Below are positions 20,934 through 29,196 of a DNA stretch of 37,564 nucleotides, piece after piece. How positions within the stretch are numbered: the stretch's first letter is position 1; every line of letters begins with the position of its first letter. Below the pieces are notes generated by a model. That model saw only the letters and a list, made by a program, of their open reading frames with translations. It had not been told where the DNA came from and did no database searches. The stretch lies in IMG/VR virus record IMGVR_UViG_3300010430_000223, positions 1-37,564 of that record. One strand, 5' to 3'. A program made the position numbers and the translations under genes. This stretch comes from a virus.

Positions 20934-21575
20934 ATGACTGATAAAACGTACACTCAAGAAGAACTGGATGCTCTTATTGCTGAGAAGTTGGCAGCAGAGA
21001 CGGAAGACTTGAAGAAGAAAAACGAAGAACTGCTTACTGAGAAAAAACAAGTTTCTCAACGGGCGGCGGAGCTGGAAGAAGCTCAAAAACTGGCAGAGGT
21101 TGAAGGCTTAAAGCAAAAAGAGGAGTTTAAGACTCTTTATGAGCGCGAGCAAGAGACTGTCAAGGGTTTACGCGAACAGATACTAGCCAAGGAGGAAAAG
21201 GAGCGCAAAGACGCTTTATCCTTGTCAACTGTAGAGCTTGGCGGCTCATTAAGTAGAGACACTGCAAAAGCATCTTTACTGGCCGAGCAAGCGGCAAAAC
21301 ATGCCAGATATATTGACGGCAAGGTGGTTTATGAAATTGGCGGCGTTGAAGTTAGCGCCGATAAAGTAAAAGAACATCTAACTGAGACTTTAGGGTTTTT
21401 GGTTGATGGTAGCGGTAACACTGGAAGCGGGGCTTCTGGTAGCAACAACGGCGGGGCCGTTACTAAAAAGTTCAGCGAGTATAGCGCTGGTGAATTGAAG
21501 GCTATTAAAGATTCAGACCCAGCAAAGTATGAGCAGATCAAATCGACAGCAGAACACCTGCAACGAAAATTTTAA
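20934..21575 (+). CDS. Capsid scaffolding protein
   Basis: 213 residues, mostly coiled coil (LDALIAEKLAAETEDLKKKN), with a Gly/Ser linker and a basic helical C-terminus (KFSEYSAGELKAIKDSDPAK). This composition and its place directly before the major capsid gene are typical of GP20-like scaffolds. I see no protease domain. Confidence 0.8.
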   Translation: MTDKTYTQEELDALIAEKLAAETEDLKKKNEELLTEKKQVSQRAAELEEAQKLAEVEGLKQKEEFKTLYEREQETVKGLREQILAKEEKERKDALSLSTVELGGSLSRDTAKASLLAEQAAKHARYIDGKVVYEIGGVEVSADKVKEHLTETLGFLVDGSGNTGSGASGSNNGGAVTKKFSEYSAGELKAIKDSDPAKYEQIKSTAEHLQRKF

Positions 21576-21591
21576 TCAAGGAGTCTCATAA

Positions 21592-22602
21592 ATGAGCACA
21601 GTACAATTAGCTGACATTATTGATGTCACAATCTTTCAAGATTTGCCACCTGTAAATGACCCGGAAATGACCGCGTTTGTTCAGTCTGGTGTTGTAACTC
21701 GCACGCCTTTATTTGATGCGCTAGCAAGTGCAGCAGGTAAAACTGCCGAGCTTCCATTCTGGAATGACATCGACCCAACTGATGAAGCAAACCTTTCTAG
21801 CGACAATCCTGCAACTATTGCAGCGGCTGACAAGATCACTCAGGGTGAGCAAATCACGCGCAAAGCTTTCTTGAACAAAGGCTTATCAGCGTCCGACCTT
21901 GCTAGTGAGTTGGCAATGGGCCCAGAGGCTATGCAGCACATTCGCAACCGCGTTGATACATACTGGACTCGCCAATGGCAGCGCCGCTTAATCGCATCTG
22001 CTGATGGTGTTCTAGCTGATAACGTGGCTAATGATTCTGGTGACATGGTTCATGATGTTGCCTCAGAAACTATTGCAGGCCAGTCAGCCGCAACTCGCTT
22101 TAGCCGTGGCAACTTCACTGCCGCAGCATTTACCCTTGGCGATGCGTTTGAGAACACTGGCGCTATCGCTGTTCACTCTGCTATCTACAAACAGATGGTA
22201 GATGGTGACGACATTGATTTCATTCCAGACTCTCAAGGCCGCATGACTATCCCAACCTTTATGGGTAAGCGCGTTATTGTTGATGACGGTATGACTGTTA
22301 CACCTGGCGCGACTGATGGTTTCAAATATACCACTGTGTTATTTGGTGAAGGTGCGTTCGGCTGGGGTGAAGGTATGCCTAAAGTTCCAGTTGAGCTGGA
22401 GCGCGAGGCGTCTCAAGGCAATGGTGGCGGTATCGAGACCTTGTGGACTCGTAAGACCAACATTATCCACCCTGCTGGTTTCCAGTCTACTGGCACACCT
22501 GCTGGCGACTCTTTCACGCTTGCTGAGCTTCGCTTGGCTACTTCGTGGTCGCGAGTTGTACCACGTAAGAACGTGCCTCTGGCATTTTTGGTAACCAATT
22601 AG
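21592..22602 (+). CDS. Major capsid protein
   Basis: 336 residues, probably HK97-like fold. The N-arm (MSTVQLADIIDVTIFQDLPP), the GEQITRKAFLNKGLSASDLA segment, and IADIP-like beta strands near FKYTTVLFGEGAFGWGEGMP are typical of coat proteins of this phage group. It follows the scaffold by 16 bases. It is presumably the most abundant virion protein. Confidence 0.85.
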   Translation: MSTVQLADIIDVTIFQDLPPVNDPEMTAFVQSGVVTRTPLFDALASAAGKTAELPFWNDIDPTDEANLSSDNPATIAAADKITQGEQITRKAFLNKGLSASDLASELAMGPEAMQHIRNRVDTYWTRQWQRRLIASADGVLADNVANDSGDMVHDVASETIAGQSAATRFSRGNFTAAAFTLGDAFENTGAIAVHSAIYKQMVDGDDIDFIPDSQGRMTIPTFMGKRVIVDDGMTVTPGATDGFKYTTVLFGEGAFGWGEGMPKVPVELEREASQGNGGGIETLWTRKTNIIHPAGFQSTGTPAGDSFTLAELRLATSWSRVVPRKNVPLAFLVTN

Positions 22603-22634
22603 GGAAGATATTACCATTGTAACTACCTTTCTTT

Positions 22635-22677
22635 TATAATAGAATGCTCCTGAGATTATATCGACGGAGCATTTTTT
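22635..22677 (+). promoter_or_regulatory. Terminator-like hairpin that hides the endonuclease ribosome site, with a promoter box
   Basis: AATGCTCC (22643-22650) pairs with GGAGCATT (22666-22673), followed by a T run and then ATG 22678. The 3' arm holds the only ribosome site (GGAG). TATAAT at 22635-22640 would start RNA near 22646, within the 5' arm, which would weaken the hairpin. It probably ends capsid transcripts and keeps endonuclease translation low. Confidence 0.6.
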
Positions 22678-23472
22678 ATGAGCACTATAAAAGTAGGTGA
22701 CAGGTTCGGCTCGCTAGTTGTGTCCGAGTTAAGTCTTGGTAAAAGACAAAACGGCAAGCCTAAATATATGGCGCTGGCAATCTGTGATTGCGGTGGGTCG
22801 TCATTAGTTGAAAGGCACAACCTTACGGCAGGTAATACAAAGCAGTGCCAGTCGTGCGCCAGACTTTCTAGGGGGGAAGGCAGGCGCACTCATGGTAACT
22901 CAATGTCATTTAAAGACAGAGACCCTATTGGATATAACTGCTATACAAGATGGCAGTCAATGAAGCGTAGATGTAATAATCCAAATGACAAAAGGTTTCC
23001 TGATTATGGCGGTCGAGGTATATCTGTATGCTCTGATTGGCTCGATTCATACGAGTGCTTTCTGTCAGATATGGGGCTGCCTCCATCCAGCAAACATCAA
23101 TTAGATAGGCGTGATAATAACGGAAATTACTGCAAGGAAAATTGCCGCTGGGTTACGCCAATTAATAACGCAAGAAACAAGCGAAACAATCGATTAATAG
23201 AAATAAATGGAGAAACAAAAACTCTTGCTGAATGGTCGGAGATTAGTGGTATTGAATATCACACCTTAAAGGCAAGAATAAATAGGGGCGTCTTACCAGA
23301 AAAAGCCATAAAAAACGGAAGGCTAAAAAGTAAGTATATTTACTCAACGCCTAATGGTGATTTCGATAGTTTGAGTGAAGTTGCCAAGTCGTATACAATG
23401 TCTATAAGCGGGGTTAATGGTAAGTTCAATAATCCTAAATTCAAGGAATGGGTGAAGCATGAAAGAACCTAA
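22678..23472 (+). CDS. HNH homing endonuclease with zinc knuckle and C-terminal DNA-binding modules
   Basis: 264 residues. The N-terminal zinc-binding part has CDCGG and CQSC. The HNH core includes YTRWQSMKRRCNN, YGGRGISVCSDW, and HQLDRRDNNGNYCKENCRWV, ending RNKRNNR. The C-terminus carries two NUMOD-like modules (TLAEWSEISGIEYHTLKARI and DSLSEVAKSYTMSISGVNGK). It sits alone between the capsid gene and the connector genes, as an intergenic homing endonuclease would. The cut site is probably near this junction in related phages; that is inference. Confidence 0.85.
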   Translation: MSTIKVGDRFGSLVVSELSLGKRQNGKPKYMALAICDCGGSSLVERHNLTAGNTKQCQSCARLSRGEGRRTHGNSMSFKDRDPIGYNCYTRWQSMKRRCNNPNDKRFPDYGGRGISVCSDWLDSYECFLSDMGLPPSSKHQLDRRDNNGNYCKENCRWVTPINNARNKRNNRLIEINGETKTLAEWSEISGIEYHTLKARINRGVLPEKAIKNGRLKSKYIYSTPNGDFDSLSEVAKSYTMSISGVNGKFNNPKFKEWVKHERT

Positions 23473-23650
23473 GTTAAATAAAGACGGCTTGCCAATCGGT
23501 GTGCCGGTATCGTTTGAAGTATTGCAGCGAACTCTAAAAAAACACAAAGAGGCGGAAAAAAATGGCAACGACTCAAAAACCAGAGTACGCAAAACCAGAA
23601 AGCCAAGCGTTTCAAGCGTATCTGAAGCAGAAGAAACGAAAGAAGCGTAA
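23459..23650 (+). CDS. Small basic protein after the endonuclease, 63 aa
   Basis: Starts MKEPKLNKDGLPIGVPVSFE and is lysine- and arginine-rich in its second half. The ATG lies inside the endonuclease 3' end (14-base overlap). The last 30 codons overlap another ORF in a different frame, so only the first part may be under selection. Position before head-tail genes suggests a virion or assembly role; unidentified. Confidence 0.5.
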   Translation: MKEPKLNKDGLPIGVPVSFEVLQRTLKKHKEAEKNGNDSKTRVRKTRKPSVSSVSEAEETKEA

Positions 23651-23666
23651 ATCACAAGCTGAATAA
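23562..23666 (+). CDS. Possible overlapping small basic ORF, 34 aa
   Basis: Begins MATTQKPEYAKPESQAFQAY and ends with a run of Lys/Arg. It lies in another frame over the end of the 63-aa gene and stops 13 bases before the next gene. GAGGCGG lies upstream of its ATG. It may be a true overlapping gene. Confidence 0.4.
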   Translation: MATTQKPEYAKPESQAFQAYLKQKKRKKRKSQAE

Positions 23667-23679
23667 CTAGGGCCTTAGC

Positions 23680-24489
23680 ATGTCACATATCCCGCCGTAC
23701 ACAATACAAGACTTTGGCCCTAGTGACCTAATGACCAGTGAGGCAGAAGGCGTTAGGCGGGTTAAGGTTAGCTCAGAGGACTTCATATTAGCCATATCTA
23801 AAGGTGTTGTTCCAGGACATAGAATCCAATACATTCACAGCTACGCTCCAGCAATAGGAACAACGGAGGAATTTATATGGCCTCTAAATGGTCAATATAC
23901 GTTTAACGATACGCCTAGTAATCTATATCTAACAAGTAGTGATGCTGGAGATACTGGCTTTGTTTTCATACGTTGGATTGATGGAAACTATGATGAGCAG
24001 CAAGGCGTATATCAGCTCAATGGCCAGACTCCTGTATTAATAGGGGTAGGTCTTAGGGTTAATCAGTCCTTTACTGCTGGCGTAAGCCAAACTCTTGGTA
24101 ATATTTATGTATCTAATGCCTTAACTCATTCATCTGGCGTTCCAACTCAGGCAACTACTGTCATGATGTATGAGCAGAAGACGCAAACCAGATCAATGGC
24201 TCTATACACTGTCCCAAGAGGACATACCGCATTCGGTCTGAGCGGTTACTTTAGTTCACCTAAAAACCGTGATAATGACTTTTTCTGGAATGTTAGAAGC
24301 CCACTGGGGCTGTTGCCGCCCATTAATACGAATGTGGTTAGCGTATATCAGACTACTACGGAGATTGATTTTAAGTTCACTTCGATTCCAGAAGAAACAG
24401 ATGCTTGGTTCACCGCCAAGACTGAAACAGGCACTGGTCGGGTTAGTATCAGAATACCGGCCATTATTGTTGATAACAATTACCTATAG
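23680..24489 (+). CDS. Putative virion structural protein, 269 aa
   Basis: A beta-rich protein with no membrane segment, between capsid and connector genes. It starts MSHIPPYTIQDFGPSDLMTS and contains IWPLNGQYTFNDTPSNLYLT. Context and composition suggest a capsid decoration or head-fibre-like protein. I recognise no specific family. Confidence 0.6.
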   Translation: MSHIPPYTIQDFGPSDLMTSEAEGVRRVKVSSEDFILAISKGVVPGHRIQYIHSYAPAIGTTEEFIWPLNGQYTFNDTPSNLYLTSSDAGDTGFVFIRWIDGNYDEQQGVYQLNGQTPVLIGVGLRVNQSFTAGVSQTLGNIYVSNALTHSSGVPTQATTVMMYEQKTQTRSMALYTVPRGHTAFGLSGYFSSPKNRDNDFFWNVRSPLGLLPPINTNVVSVYQTTTEIDFKFTSIPEETDAWFTAKTETGTGRVSIRIPAIIVDNNYL

Positions 24490-24517
24490 TTCATAATCTT
24501 GATGAATGTGGTATATT
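24490..24517 (+). promoter_or_regulatory. Promoter of the connector and tail operon
   Basis: TTCATA and TATATT lie 16 bases apart, with TGTGG before the -10 box. The block AATGTGGTA matches the terS promoter at 13903-13930. Confidence 0.5.
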
Positions 24518-24546
24518 CACAATATAAATAACTGAGAGTTCATAAA

Positions 24547-25032
24547 ATGGCGATTGTGGTAGAGGATGGTACAGGTTTAAATCCAGCGGCTAATAGTTAT
24601 GTTAGCGAGGCTGAATTGACCACCTATGCAACTGATAGAGGGGTTACTCTAACTGGTTCTGCTGACCATCTTCTGCTGTTGTCAATGGATACTATCGAGA
24701 CTAGAAGCTACCAAGGCTCTAAAACATCAAGCACTCAGCCGCTACAATGGCCGCGAACTGGTGTCGTAGTTGATGGCAGTTCTATTGCTAGTGACGAAAT
24801 ACCGCAAGACCTTAAAACCGCTCAGATCATAACTGCATTGTCGATTGACTCAGGGGTAAACCCAATGGGGACGACTGAGCCAGCAGTAAAGCGAAAGAAA
24901 GTCGATGTTATTGAGGTTGAATATCAAGACGGCGCAAGCTCTAAGAGTTATGACCCGAAAATAAACGCCTATTTAAAGCCTCTATTAACCTTTCATGGTG
25001 GCTTTTCTAACTTCTCGGTAAATCGCTTATGA
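24547..25032 (+). CDS. DnaT-like / head-tail connector protein
   Basis: 161 residues. The start (MAIVVEDGTGLNPAANSYVS, then EAELTTYATDRG) and QPLQWPRTGVVVDG match a phage family often labelled DnaT-like ssDNA-binding. Its constant place after the capsid gene argues for a neck adaptor instead. It overlaps the next gene by four bases. Confidence 0.7.
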   Translation: MAIVVEDGTGLNPAANSYVSEAELTTYATDRGVTLTGSADHLLLLSMDTIETRSYQGSKTSSTQPLQWPRTGVVVDGSSIASDEIPQDLKTAQIITALSIDSGVNPMGTTEPAVKRKKVDVIEVEYQDGASSKSYDPKINAYLKPLLTFHGGFSNFSVNRL

Positions 25033-25382
25033 GCTTCTATGCTGACATGGCCAAAACCGCTAGCGATATGCTTGCCGAGTTCGGGCAGCCTGTCACTTTC
25101 AACTATGAAACTGGCGGCACTTATGATCCAGTCTTGCAGGTTGAAACAGGCGCAGTAGCTCAGCAAATCATAGTCAATGCCTACCCGTCTAAGTTCATGC
25201 AAAGCGAAGTAAGTGACACTACTCTAAGTTCTGATATTAAGCTTGTCTGCGAAAAGACTAGCGTTAAGCCTGTCGCTGGATGGGAGTGTGTTTTAAATAG
25301 CGCAACCTATCGAGTCATGGACTCAGAGGCTATCGGATTGGCTGGCGATGAAGTTATCTATTATGTGCAGCTTAGGAAATAG
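25029..25382 (+). CDS. Head closure / stopper protein, 117 aa
   Basis: Small beta-barrel-like protein (ASDMLAEFGQPVTFNYETGG, then VIYYVQLRK at the end), the expected pattern of head-tail stoppers. Position between the adaptor and the gp10-like gene supports it. It would seal DNA in the filled head. Confidence 0.65.
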   Translation: MSFYADMAKTASDMLAEFGQPVTFNYETGGTYDPVLQVETGAVAQQIIVNAYPSKFMQSEVSDTTLSSDIKLVCEKTSVKPVAGWECVLNSATYRVMDSEAIGLAGDEVIYYVQLRK

Positions 25383-25384
25383 TA

Positions 25385-25606
25385 ATGGCTATAATTAATC
25401 AGAAAGAAATAAAGAAGATAAATCTATCAGGTGAAACTCTTGATGTTTATGCTTTCGCCAAAGACGGAAAAATGCTGCTTTGTGATTCTGATGGAAATAT
25501 AATCAGAGCAACAAGTACAAGCATAAACTCCGGCCTTGACTCTGCAACTAATGCTGATGCGAATATAATTCTTTCTGGTTTGGCTGAGGTTGATGGTAAT
25601 GGCTAG
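25385..25606 (+). CDS. Hypothetical connector-region protein, 73 aa
   Basis: Beta-rich start (KKINLSGETLDVYAFAKDGK) and a Gly/Ala/Asn-rich end. It lies in the neck gene order and overlaps the next gene. Possibly a minor virion part; no family recognised. Confidence 0.5.
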   Translation: MAIINQKEIKKINLSGETLDVYAFAKDGKMLLCDSDGNIIRATSTSINSGLDSATNADANIILSGLAEVDGNG

Positions 25607-26015
25607 GCAGATTGAGCAAGCGCTAAACCAAAAGTTAAACACCTATGCAGCAGGCAAGGCTATTCCTGTTGAGTGGAATTTTTATAATGACGGCACCGAG
25701 CCAGTTATTAGCGGCTTGCACTTTCGCCAGAATCTACTTCCTGCTGAAACTGTAGTTGTAGGTATTGAAAACACAGGAGCTAATCAGCACCAGGGCGTTT
25801 ATCAAGTTATGGTTTGCGGTAAGATTGGCGAACCTGCTGGGCCTTTGAAAGATGAGGTTGATGCTGTGCTAGCTGAGTTTAAACGAGGTCAGACTGTTAG
25901 TTATGGCGGAGTTACAACAAAAATAGAAAGTATTTATGAGTCACAGCCGTTGTATTCAGAGGCTTATGTGAAAATACCTGTAACCATTAACTATAAATCA
26001 TTCATAGGTAACTAG
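25599..26015 (+). CDS. Tail terminator protein, DUF4128-like
   Basis: About 138 residues from ATG 25599, chosen because GAGG lies at proper spacing (other Mets at 25593 and a TTG at 25590). Segments IPVEWNFYNDGTEPVISG and YQVMVCGKIGEPAG fit the DUF4128/tail-terminator family. It caps the tail tube at the head side. Confidence 0.65.
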   Translation: MARQIEQALNQKLNTYAAGKAIPVEWNFYNDGTEPVISGLHFRQNLLPAETVVVGIENTGANQHQGVYQVMVCGKIGEPAGPLKDEVDAVLAEFKRGQTVSYGGVTTKIESIYESQPLYSEAYVKIPVTINYKSFIGN

Positions 26016-26471
26016 ATGACTATTGTTAGTGCGGAAAAGTTTGGCGAATTAACAAGGCAGTGGGCAAAAAAAACCGGTGAGGATTTGGAGAAAATCACTC
26101 GCGGATTCTGCATAAACTTATCGACCAGTGTCATTATTAAAACGCCTGTCGGTAATCCTGAGTTATGGAGTTCTCCTGCGCCTCATGGATATACCGGCGG
26201 CAGAGCAAGAAATAATTGGTTTCCATCACTTAATAATATCTCAAACAAGACAACCGAAAGAAAGGCTAAGACTGGTCAAGCGGCTGTCAACAGGGTTAAA
26301 GATAGAACATCTGGCTTAAAGGCTGGAGATACTTTTTATTTAACAAACAACCTCCCTTATATTCGCCGTTTAGAGTACGAGGGATGGTCAACTCAAGCGC
26401 CTGCTGGGATGGTTCGCATATCCATTTCAGAGGCGGAACAGTCACTAACTAAAGCAATTAATTCAATATAG
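26016..26471 (+). CDS. HK97 gp10-like neck protein
   Basis: 151 residues. The helical start, TPVGNPELWSSPAPHGYTGG, and LTNNLPYIRRLEYEGWSTQA are typical of gp10-like tail completion proteins. Located between terminator and tube genes, in the usual order. Confidence 0.75.
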   Translation: MTIVSAEKFGELTRQWAKKTGEDLEKITRGFCINLSTSVIIKTPVGNPELWSSPAPHGYTGGRARNNWFPSLNNISNKTTERKAKTGQAAVNRVKDRTSGLKAGDTFYLTNNLPYIRRLEYEGWSTQAPAGMVRISISEAEQSLTKAINSI

Positions 26472-26480
26472 GAAAATAAA

Positions 26481-26930
26481 ATGAGTAACGTATTTACTAG
26501 CTCTGGCACCACTTACGCAATTTCAGCAGGTGAGCCAGCAACATACGATCAAGCTGGATTTGCAGCGCTTACTTTTACCGATGTGGCAGAAGTTACCGAC
26601 ATGGGCGAATATGGCGCAAGCTTTGAGGTTGTTTCTCATAGTCCATTGGCAACACGCCGCACAGTTAAGCGTAAAGGGACGGTGAATGATGGCGCTATGT
26701 CATTGCAGCTTGGTCGCGACCCTTCCGACGCTGGGCAGGCTATCTTGATTGCTGGTGTTGATGGCGCTGGGATTGATGTTGTTCACTCTCACAAAGTTAC
26801 TTTGCCTGATGGCACTATCCAATACTTTACCGGTCAGATTTACAGCTACACGACCAATATCGGCTCATCTAACCAGATTGTTAGCGCTGCCGCTACGGTT
26901 GAGCTTGATAATAAAATTATTGAGGTTTAA
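26481..26930 (+). CDS. Major tail tube protein
   Basis: 149 residues, beta-rich (FTSSGTTYAISAGEPATYDQ; RRTVKRKGTVNDGAMSLQLG), the pattern of lambda gpV-like tube subunits without the extra Ig domain. It lies directly before the chaperone pair, as expected. Confidence 0.8.
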   Translation: MSNVFTSSGTTYAISAGEPATYDQAGFAALTFTDVAEVTDMGEYGASFEVVSHSPLATRRTVKRKGTVNDGAMSLQLGRDPSDAGQAILIAGVDGAGIDVVHSHKVTLPDGTIQYFTGQIYSYTTNIGSSNQIVSAAATVELDNKIIEV

Positions 26931-26933
26931 TTG

Positions 26934-27317
26934 ATGTTTGATTTGTCGCAGCTTGATTATAAAACCTTCTCCGAGCAGGGTGTTGATGTTGAAATCCTGC
27001 ATAGAGAAACTGGTGCAAAAACTGGTATCAAGATTAAAGTTCAAGGCTCTGATAGCATGGTTTACAAGAACGCAATGCTTGATAGTGCTAGGAAATCAAA
27101 ACCAGACCAAAGCGCAGAAGATGCTGAAATGATTGGAGCTAAGATTTTGGCTAAAATCACTTTAGGCTGGGAAGGTTTGGCGGTCGACGGCTCTGAGATT
27201 GACTTTAGTCATGATACTGCGGTTGATATGTATTATCGCTTTCCATGGGTGGCTAATCAGGTTTTAGCGGCAGTTAATGATACTAAGCTTTTTTTAGTGA
27301 ACGCCAACAGCAATTAG
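26934..27317 (+). CDS. Tail assembly chaperone, short form (G analogue)
   Basis: 127 residues from ATG 26934. It ends KLFLVNANSN at a stop shortly after a slippery T TTT TTA. Position between tube and tape measure, plus the frameshift, identify it as the G-type chaperone that coats the tape measure during assembly. Confidence 0.8.
   Translation: MFDLSQLDYKTFSEQGVDVEILHRETGAKTGIKIKVQGSDSMVYKNAMLDSARKSKPDQSAEDAEMIGAKILAKITLGWEGLAVDGSEIDFSHDTAVDMYYRFPWVANQVLAAVNDTKLFLVNANSN
27290..27296 (+). promoter_or_regulatory. Programmed -1 frameshift site
   Basis: The in-frame heptamer T TTT TTA follows the X XXY YYZ rule, within a run of seven T. A -1 shift continues FFSERQQQLEKYASHLGWLN into the downstream ORF without a stop. 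Confidence 0.8.
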
Positions 27318-27721
27318 AGAAATACGCCAGCCATTTAGGCTGGTTAAACTCTACGCCTGAAAATTCTAAGCAGACGAGAATTCAGGCGCTTGGTGCTGGC
27401 TCCCAGTTTGCAAATATGCCGCATTGTGATAATGCTGAGCTTGTTAAAGTGTTTCACGACTTGGGGCTTGCTATTTATTCAGGTGAAGTGATGCCGCTGC
27501 CATTTTCAGAAATATCCTCATTCTCTCAAGCTGCTGGCATTAGGCTTAATTATTCCGAGGTGGTGACACTAAAGAAAATGTCTGAGCAGTTTGTAATCTG
27601 GTTAAACAAAGGCAAAAAACAGTCTTGTGATGCGCCATATTACAAAGACAACAGAACTACCGAGCAGATGCGGGCTGATGTTTCCGCTAAATTTAAGGCG
27701 TTGGCTAGGAAGAACAAATGA
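27296..27721 (+). CDS. Tail assembly chaperone, T extension (made by -1 frameshift)
   Basis: 141 residues in the -1 frame relative to the G part, giving a G-T fusion of about 262. The frame is open through the G stop and its only internal Met (27416) lacks a good ribosome site, so fusion is the likely product. The sequence HLGWLNSTPENSKQTRIQAL resembles siphovirus T-type extensions. It ends in an ATGA overlap with the tape measure. Confidence 0.75.
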   Translation, partial: SERQQQLEKYASHLGWLNSTPENSKQTRIQALGAGSQFANMPHCDNAELVKVFHDLGLAIYSGEVMPLPFSEISSFSQAAGIRLNYSEVVTLKKMSEQFVIWLNKGKKQSCDAPYYKDNRTTEQMRADVSAKFKALARKNK

Positions 27722-29196
27722 CAGATAAATTAAGCCTTGCTTTAGGTGTAGAGACATCTGGAGTAAAGAAAGGCACTGATGAGCTTAATAAGTTTGGCAG
27801 TGCCGCTGATAGTGCCGGTGAGTCTGCTAAAGGCTTTGAAGATAAAGTAAAAAAGTCTGACGGAGCTGCCAGTGGCCTTGGTGGCAAGTCATTGCCTAAA
27901 GTTAATGCTGGTCTAGGTAAGTTTGTTAAGGGGCTAAAGCCAGCCAAGAACGCAACGCAATTACTTGCATTCCAGGCGCAAGATTTGGCCGTCCAGCTAT
28001 CCATGGGTACTAGCTCGCTTGTTGCTTTCGGCCAGCAGGCTCCACAAGCCTTCTCAGCCTTCGGCCCGTCTGGCGCTGTTCTTGGTGCTATTGCTGGTGT
28101 TGGCTTTGCTTTAGCTGGGCCTTTGATGGCGGCTTTTGGCGATACCGAACAGGCCGCTAGCAGCTTTCAACAAAAGATTGACGGAGTAACTGATAGCCTT
28201 AAATCAACAAGGCTAGAGATCAATCTAGGGGCTCAGTCTTTACTTGCTAAGCAAATCAGGGAGGCTGACGAAGCCTACCAAGACCTTGCTACTAATGTAG
28301 GTCAAGAGACACAAGGCTTTTTAGGTGTTGATGTTGCGGCTGTAAAGGCCGGAGCTAAAACTGCTGAACAGGCCATGGATCAGGCTGTGGCTCATGAAAA
28401 TGAGCAATTCAAGCGGCAGGAAGCTTTAAATGAATTAAAGCGCGAAGAAATTGAGTTAAACCTTCAAGCTGGCGAAACATTACAAACAGATGTTCCAGCA
28501 AACGCCTATGATTTTGAAGGTTTCTCAGTATCTGAATTCTTAGCAGATCAAGAGGCGGAGCTCGAGAGGTCTAGAAAGAGGCAGGAGGACGGTCTTGTTC
28601 GGCAGTTGGCGCGAGAGGATGCCTTGTGGCAGGCTCAATCTGAAAAGAATAAGCAAAGAATAAGGCAAGAGGCTGAGTTTAAAAAGCAGATGCAAAGGAA
28701 TGAGCTAGCAGCAACTGCAAACCTATTTGGTAATCTTGCAGAGCTTGCCGCTCAGGGTGGTGAGGAATCATTCACACTATATAAACGCATGGCTCAAGCA
28801 CAAGCTGGTGTTAGTGCTGGCTTGGCAATTCTTAACGCTTTGGCAGCAACCACAGGCAATCCCATATTGAATATGGCGCTTGCTGGAACCATTGGCGTCT
28901 TGGCTGGCGCTCAAATTGCAGCCATTGAACAGCAAACATATAGCGGCGCACGAGCAATGGGTGGGCAAGTATCGGGCGGCAATAGCTATCTAGTTGGTGA
29001 GATGGGGCCAGAAATCATTACAATGGGCGCTCAGGGTGGTTTTGTTACACCTAATCACAAACTAGGCGGTGAAAGTGTTACAATCGTCAATCAGATAGGC
29101 AATAACGTACAGCCTAATGTGCGCGCAGAGGTATTATCTATGCGCGGAGAAATCACCGGCATGGTTATGTCAGCAATGAAGGGCGCTAGACGATGA
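27718..29196 (+). CDS. Tape measure protein (short)
   Basis: 492 residues: an alpha-helical N-terminus, a hydrophobic central region (GAVLGAIAGVGFALAGPLMA), a long charged coiled coil, a second hydrophobic region (GNPILNMALAGTIGVLAGAQ) and a Gly-rich end with GGNSYLVGEMGPEIITMGAQ, typical of phage tape measures. The length implies a short tail, roughly 70-75 nm at about 1.5 angstrom per residue. Confidence 0.85.
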   Translation: MTDKLSLALGVETSGVKKGTDELNKFGSAADSAGESAKGFEDKVKKSDGAASGLGGKSLPKVNAGLGKFVKGLKPAKNATQLLAFQAQDLAVQLSMGTSSLVAFGQQAPQAFSAFGPSGAVLGAIAGVGFALAGPLMAAFGDTEQAASSFQQKIDGVTDSLKSTRLEINLGAQSLLAKQIREADEAYQDLATNVGQETQGFLGVDVAAVKAGAKTAEQAMDQAVAHENEQFKRQEALNELKREEIELNLQAGETLQTDVPANAYDFEGFSVSEFLADQEAELERSRKRQEDGLVRQLAREDALWQAQSEKNKQRIRQEAEFKKQMQRNELAATANLFGNLAELAAQGGEESFTLYKRMAQAQAGVSAGLAILNALAATTGNPILNMALAGTIGVLAGAQIAAIEQQTYSGARAMGGQVSGGNSYLVGEMGPEIITMGAQGGFVTPNHKLGGESVTIVNQIGNNVQPNVRAEVLSMRGEITGMVMSAMKGARR

